In this document: piece by piece, positions 62,438 to 64,000 of the stretch
Numbering within the stretch: position 1 is the first letter of the stretch
How the letters are laid out: each line of letters opens with the position of its first letter
Assembly (NCBI RefSeq): GCF_025252405.1
Contig: NZ_CP104307.1
Location: 682,001 to 746,000, forward strand
Source of the DNA: Flavobacterium sp. TR2
GTDB taxonomy: Bacteria; Bacteroidota; Bacteroidia; Flavobacteriales; Flavobacteriaceae
Length of the DNA stretch: 64,000 nt
Reading direction: 5' to 3'
Program-made: the position numbers and the translations under genes
The notes under the pieces: generated by a model
Seen by the model: only the letters and a program-made list of their open reading frames with translations
Told to the model about the DNA's origin: nothing
Database searches by the model: none

Positions 62438-63058
62438 ATGAAAAATGAACGTCTTAAAACCCTGTATCATGAAACTTTTTCTGGCCTAAAATTATTTTAC
62501 AGAGACACAAATCTTACTGAAAATTTAATTTTAAACTATAAAGTTGGACGAATCATTCAAGAAAGAGGTTTTACTGATATGAGTTCAATTGGCGGAGGAC
62601 TTTCTGGAAATTTGAGATATTTAATTGCCAGTGCTCACGCCAAAGATTTGTCGAAATTTAATCCTGATTCGGCAAAAATTGGCCATTATCTTTTAGACTC
62701 AATCTCGTATTTCAAAGTATTAGACATTCAAAAAATTGATGATAAAACACAAGTCTTTCTTTTGAATATTCCAGACAATTCAATTTCGCTTTTCAAAAAC
62801 TCATCATCAAACCTAGAAGAAGAAATTACAGAAAAAGCTCAAAAACGCTTTCGCGAAAAAATCGATTTACCTCTAATTCCAGAATTACAAACCGAAGAAT
62901 GGAAAGAAAGAACCAAATTTCCGCTTGGAATGGATGAAAACGGCCAATTCTTTTTTGATGATTCTAAAATTAAAACTGAATCTCCAAAAAGAATTGATGT
63001 TGACATTGATAAAAAAGTTATCGAAATCAATAAGAAGCCTTGGTGGAAGTTTTGGTAA
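62438..63058 (+). CDS. Hypothetical protein, 206 residues
   Basis: No signal peptide or membrane segment. A Gly-rich SIGGGLSGNLRYLI patch lies at about 47-60, with a mixed-charge body and the Trp-rich end NKKPWWKFW. It starts 9 bases after the secreted 204-residue protein gene. I do not recognise it. The last nine residues may be an anchor or a lipid-facing tail, which is only a guess. Confidence 0.6.
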   Translation: MKNERLKTLYHETFSGLKLFYRDTNLTENLILNYKVGRIIQERGFTDMSSIGGGLSGNLRYLIASAHAKDLSKFNPDSAKIGHYLLDSISYFKVLDIQKIDDKTQVFLLNIPDNSISLFKNSSSNLEEEITEKAQKRFREKIDLPLIPELQTEEWKERTKFPLGMDENGQFFFDDSKIKTESPKRIDVDIDKKVIEINKKPWWKFW

Positions 63059-63119
63059 AACGCAAAAACAAAACGAGTTAACACTTTTATATTTACAGTT
63101 CATTTTTTACTTTGATAAA

Positions 63120-63872
63120 ATGACACCTACTATCAATAAACCAATCAAAACAGTCACAAGACTAGCAATTTTTCTATTTCTGCAAACTTCATTTGGGCAA
63201 ACGCTCAATGACTGCTCCATATGCAAAACACAGCTAATTAAAAAAGAACAAGTTAAAGATCTAAATGCAGACAACATTAGACTTTTAACCAACGAAATCT
63301 TTGCAAGAAATGGCTATATGTTTGAGAACTCTAGATTTCAAGAATATTTTGAGAACAAAGCTTGGTACAAATCAATTGGAGACAATAAGAAAATAGTCTT
63401 AAATGATACTGAAAAGAAAAATATCGCTTTTTTAAAAGAGATCACAAAGACTTTAGAAGATCAGAAAAAGGAGCTGACTTCGCAGCTTAAAAATTTTAAA
63501 GAGCTTGTTAACCAAGATAAGACCAACGAATTGAAAGGCGCTTTCAATTTTGGCTACGAAAAAAATAATTCTGAGGAAAAGAAATTGCTAAAAGAAGTTT
63601 TCAGCAAAATAAACCTTGACGATATAAATTATTATAAGAACAAAGGAATGTTTAAAACGACTGAGGATAATGGTTTTGTCCAAATTGAATATATGGTTTA
63701 TATTGAAAATGACGAAATAACTATTTCATATAATTATATGACTCATTCAAAAATCATTGACAATTTTGATGAATATACCGATTATCACTCTGAAAATGAG
63801 TTCAGCTATAACTGGCAATTTAAATTTTCCAAAAACAAACTCAATTATATAAGGCTTGCAGTTGCAGGATAA
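63120..63872 (+). CDS. YARHG domain secreted protein
   Basis: About 250 residues from the ATG at 63120. A longer frame to 62925 overlaps the upstream gene and has no sense. A weak signal peptide (TRLAIFLFLQTSFGQ) is followed by Cys-containing DCSICKTQ and then a YARHG-type domain (LLTNEIFARNGYMFENSRFQ, then WYKSIGDN) at about 60-100. The C-terminal half is all-beta or mixed. YARHG proteins are extracellular in bacteria, and the role is not known. No terminator is seen before the end of the window. Confidence 0.72.
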   Translation: MTPTINKPIKTVTRLAIFLFLQTSFGQTLNDCSICKTQLIKKEQVKDLNADNIRLLTNEIFARNGYMFENSRFQEYFENKAWYKSIGDNKKIVLNDTEKKNIAFLKEITKTLEDQKKELTSQLKNFKELVNQDKTNELKGAFNFGYEKNNSEEKKLLKEVFSKINLDDINYYKNKGMFKTTEDNGFVQIEYMVYIENDEITISYNYMTHSKIIDNFDEYTDYHSENEFSYNWQFKFSKNKLNYIRLAVAG

Positions 63873-64000
63873 TTTACCAAGCCAAATACACTTAAAACGT
63901 TTTCGCAACTAATTGTTATATAATCGCAAACCGTTCCCCTTTTAAAAGTTATTTCAGTATTTTTGTGTTTCAGAAAACAAACTCAATTATAGATAAAAAT

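Noticed and set aside
1..64000. tRNA, rRNA, transposase and CRISPR search by eye
   Set aside because: No convincing cloverleaf, rRNA block, DDE/tyrosine recombinase or repeat-spacer array was seen. A tRNA could still be missed by eye.

Overview
The window is chromosomal DNA of a Flavobacterium-like member of the Bacteroidota. Supporting signs are the AT-rich base composition, promoters of the TTG / TAnnTTTG type, A-rich start regions with little Shine-Dalgarno sequence, a type IX secretion component (PorZ), a complete Bat (aerotolerance) cluster with MoxR, SPI/SPII signal peptides typical of the phylum, and gene families common in Flavobacterium (THC0290_0291 family, OmpA with thrombospondin type 3 repeats, PorZ beside RecO). 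I see no rRNA, tRNA, transposase, prophage or CRISPR array.

Layout. 0.4-9.5 kb: HMG-CoA synthase, two GNAT acetyltransferases, a lipoprotein with two related domains, Xaa-Pro aminopeptidase with an alpha/beta hydrolase, ferritin, an AIM24 protein and a second hydrolase. 9.6-10.8 kb: a roadblock/LC7-like gene pair with a divergent tiny basic gene. 10.9-19.8 kb: AddB-like and AddA-like recombination nucleases, separated by an OmpA protein and glycine C-acetyltransferase (kbl). 19.9-25.8 kb: lspA, a 71-residue basic protein, a second copy of the roadblock pair, a DksA/TraR protein and ileS. 26-31 kb: a frameshifted lipoprotein remnant, recO, porZ and gdhA. 31-37.6 kb: a secreted outer-membrane-type protein, a PLP Cys/Met enzyme, an RsiV-like lipoprotein, an AlbA_2 (Schlafen-type) protein, an SDR, a GNAT and an aldo/keto reductase. 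37.8-47.2 kb: moxR, DUF58, a BatD-like membrane protein, batA, batB, batC, batD and batE. 47.3-55.6 kb: a VWA lipoprotein, 5-formyl-THF cyclo-ligase, an aspartoacylase-family protein, a small lipoprotein, uvrC and a patatin/BamA fusion. 55.9-60.5 kb: aromatic amino acid catabolism (homogentisate dioxygenase, 4-HPP dioxygenase, tryptophan 2,3-dioxygenase). 60.5-64 kb: an M23 peptidase and three secreted or unassigned proteins.

The most interesting signal is a duplicated module. Two roadblock/LC7-like genes lie in the same order at 10.3-9.6 kb (minus) and 21.0-21.8 kb (plus). Each pair has a small Lys-rich gene running divergently from it, and the two small proteins share a similar K/G/F/I-rich segment. 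No partner GTPase is in the window. A second candidate is an orphan small RNA at about 58,625-58,735. It has its own promoter, two hairpins and a terminator, and the next gene has a separate promoter. Intergenic regions also carry several families of palindromic repeats, including ones inside the Bat operon.

All family calls are by eye from motifs and length; no searches were run.
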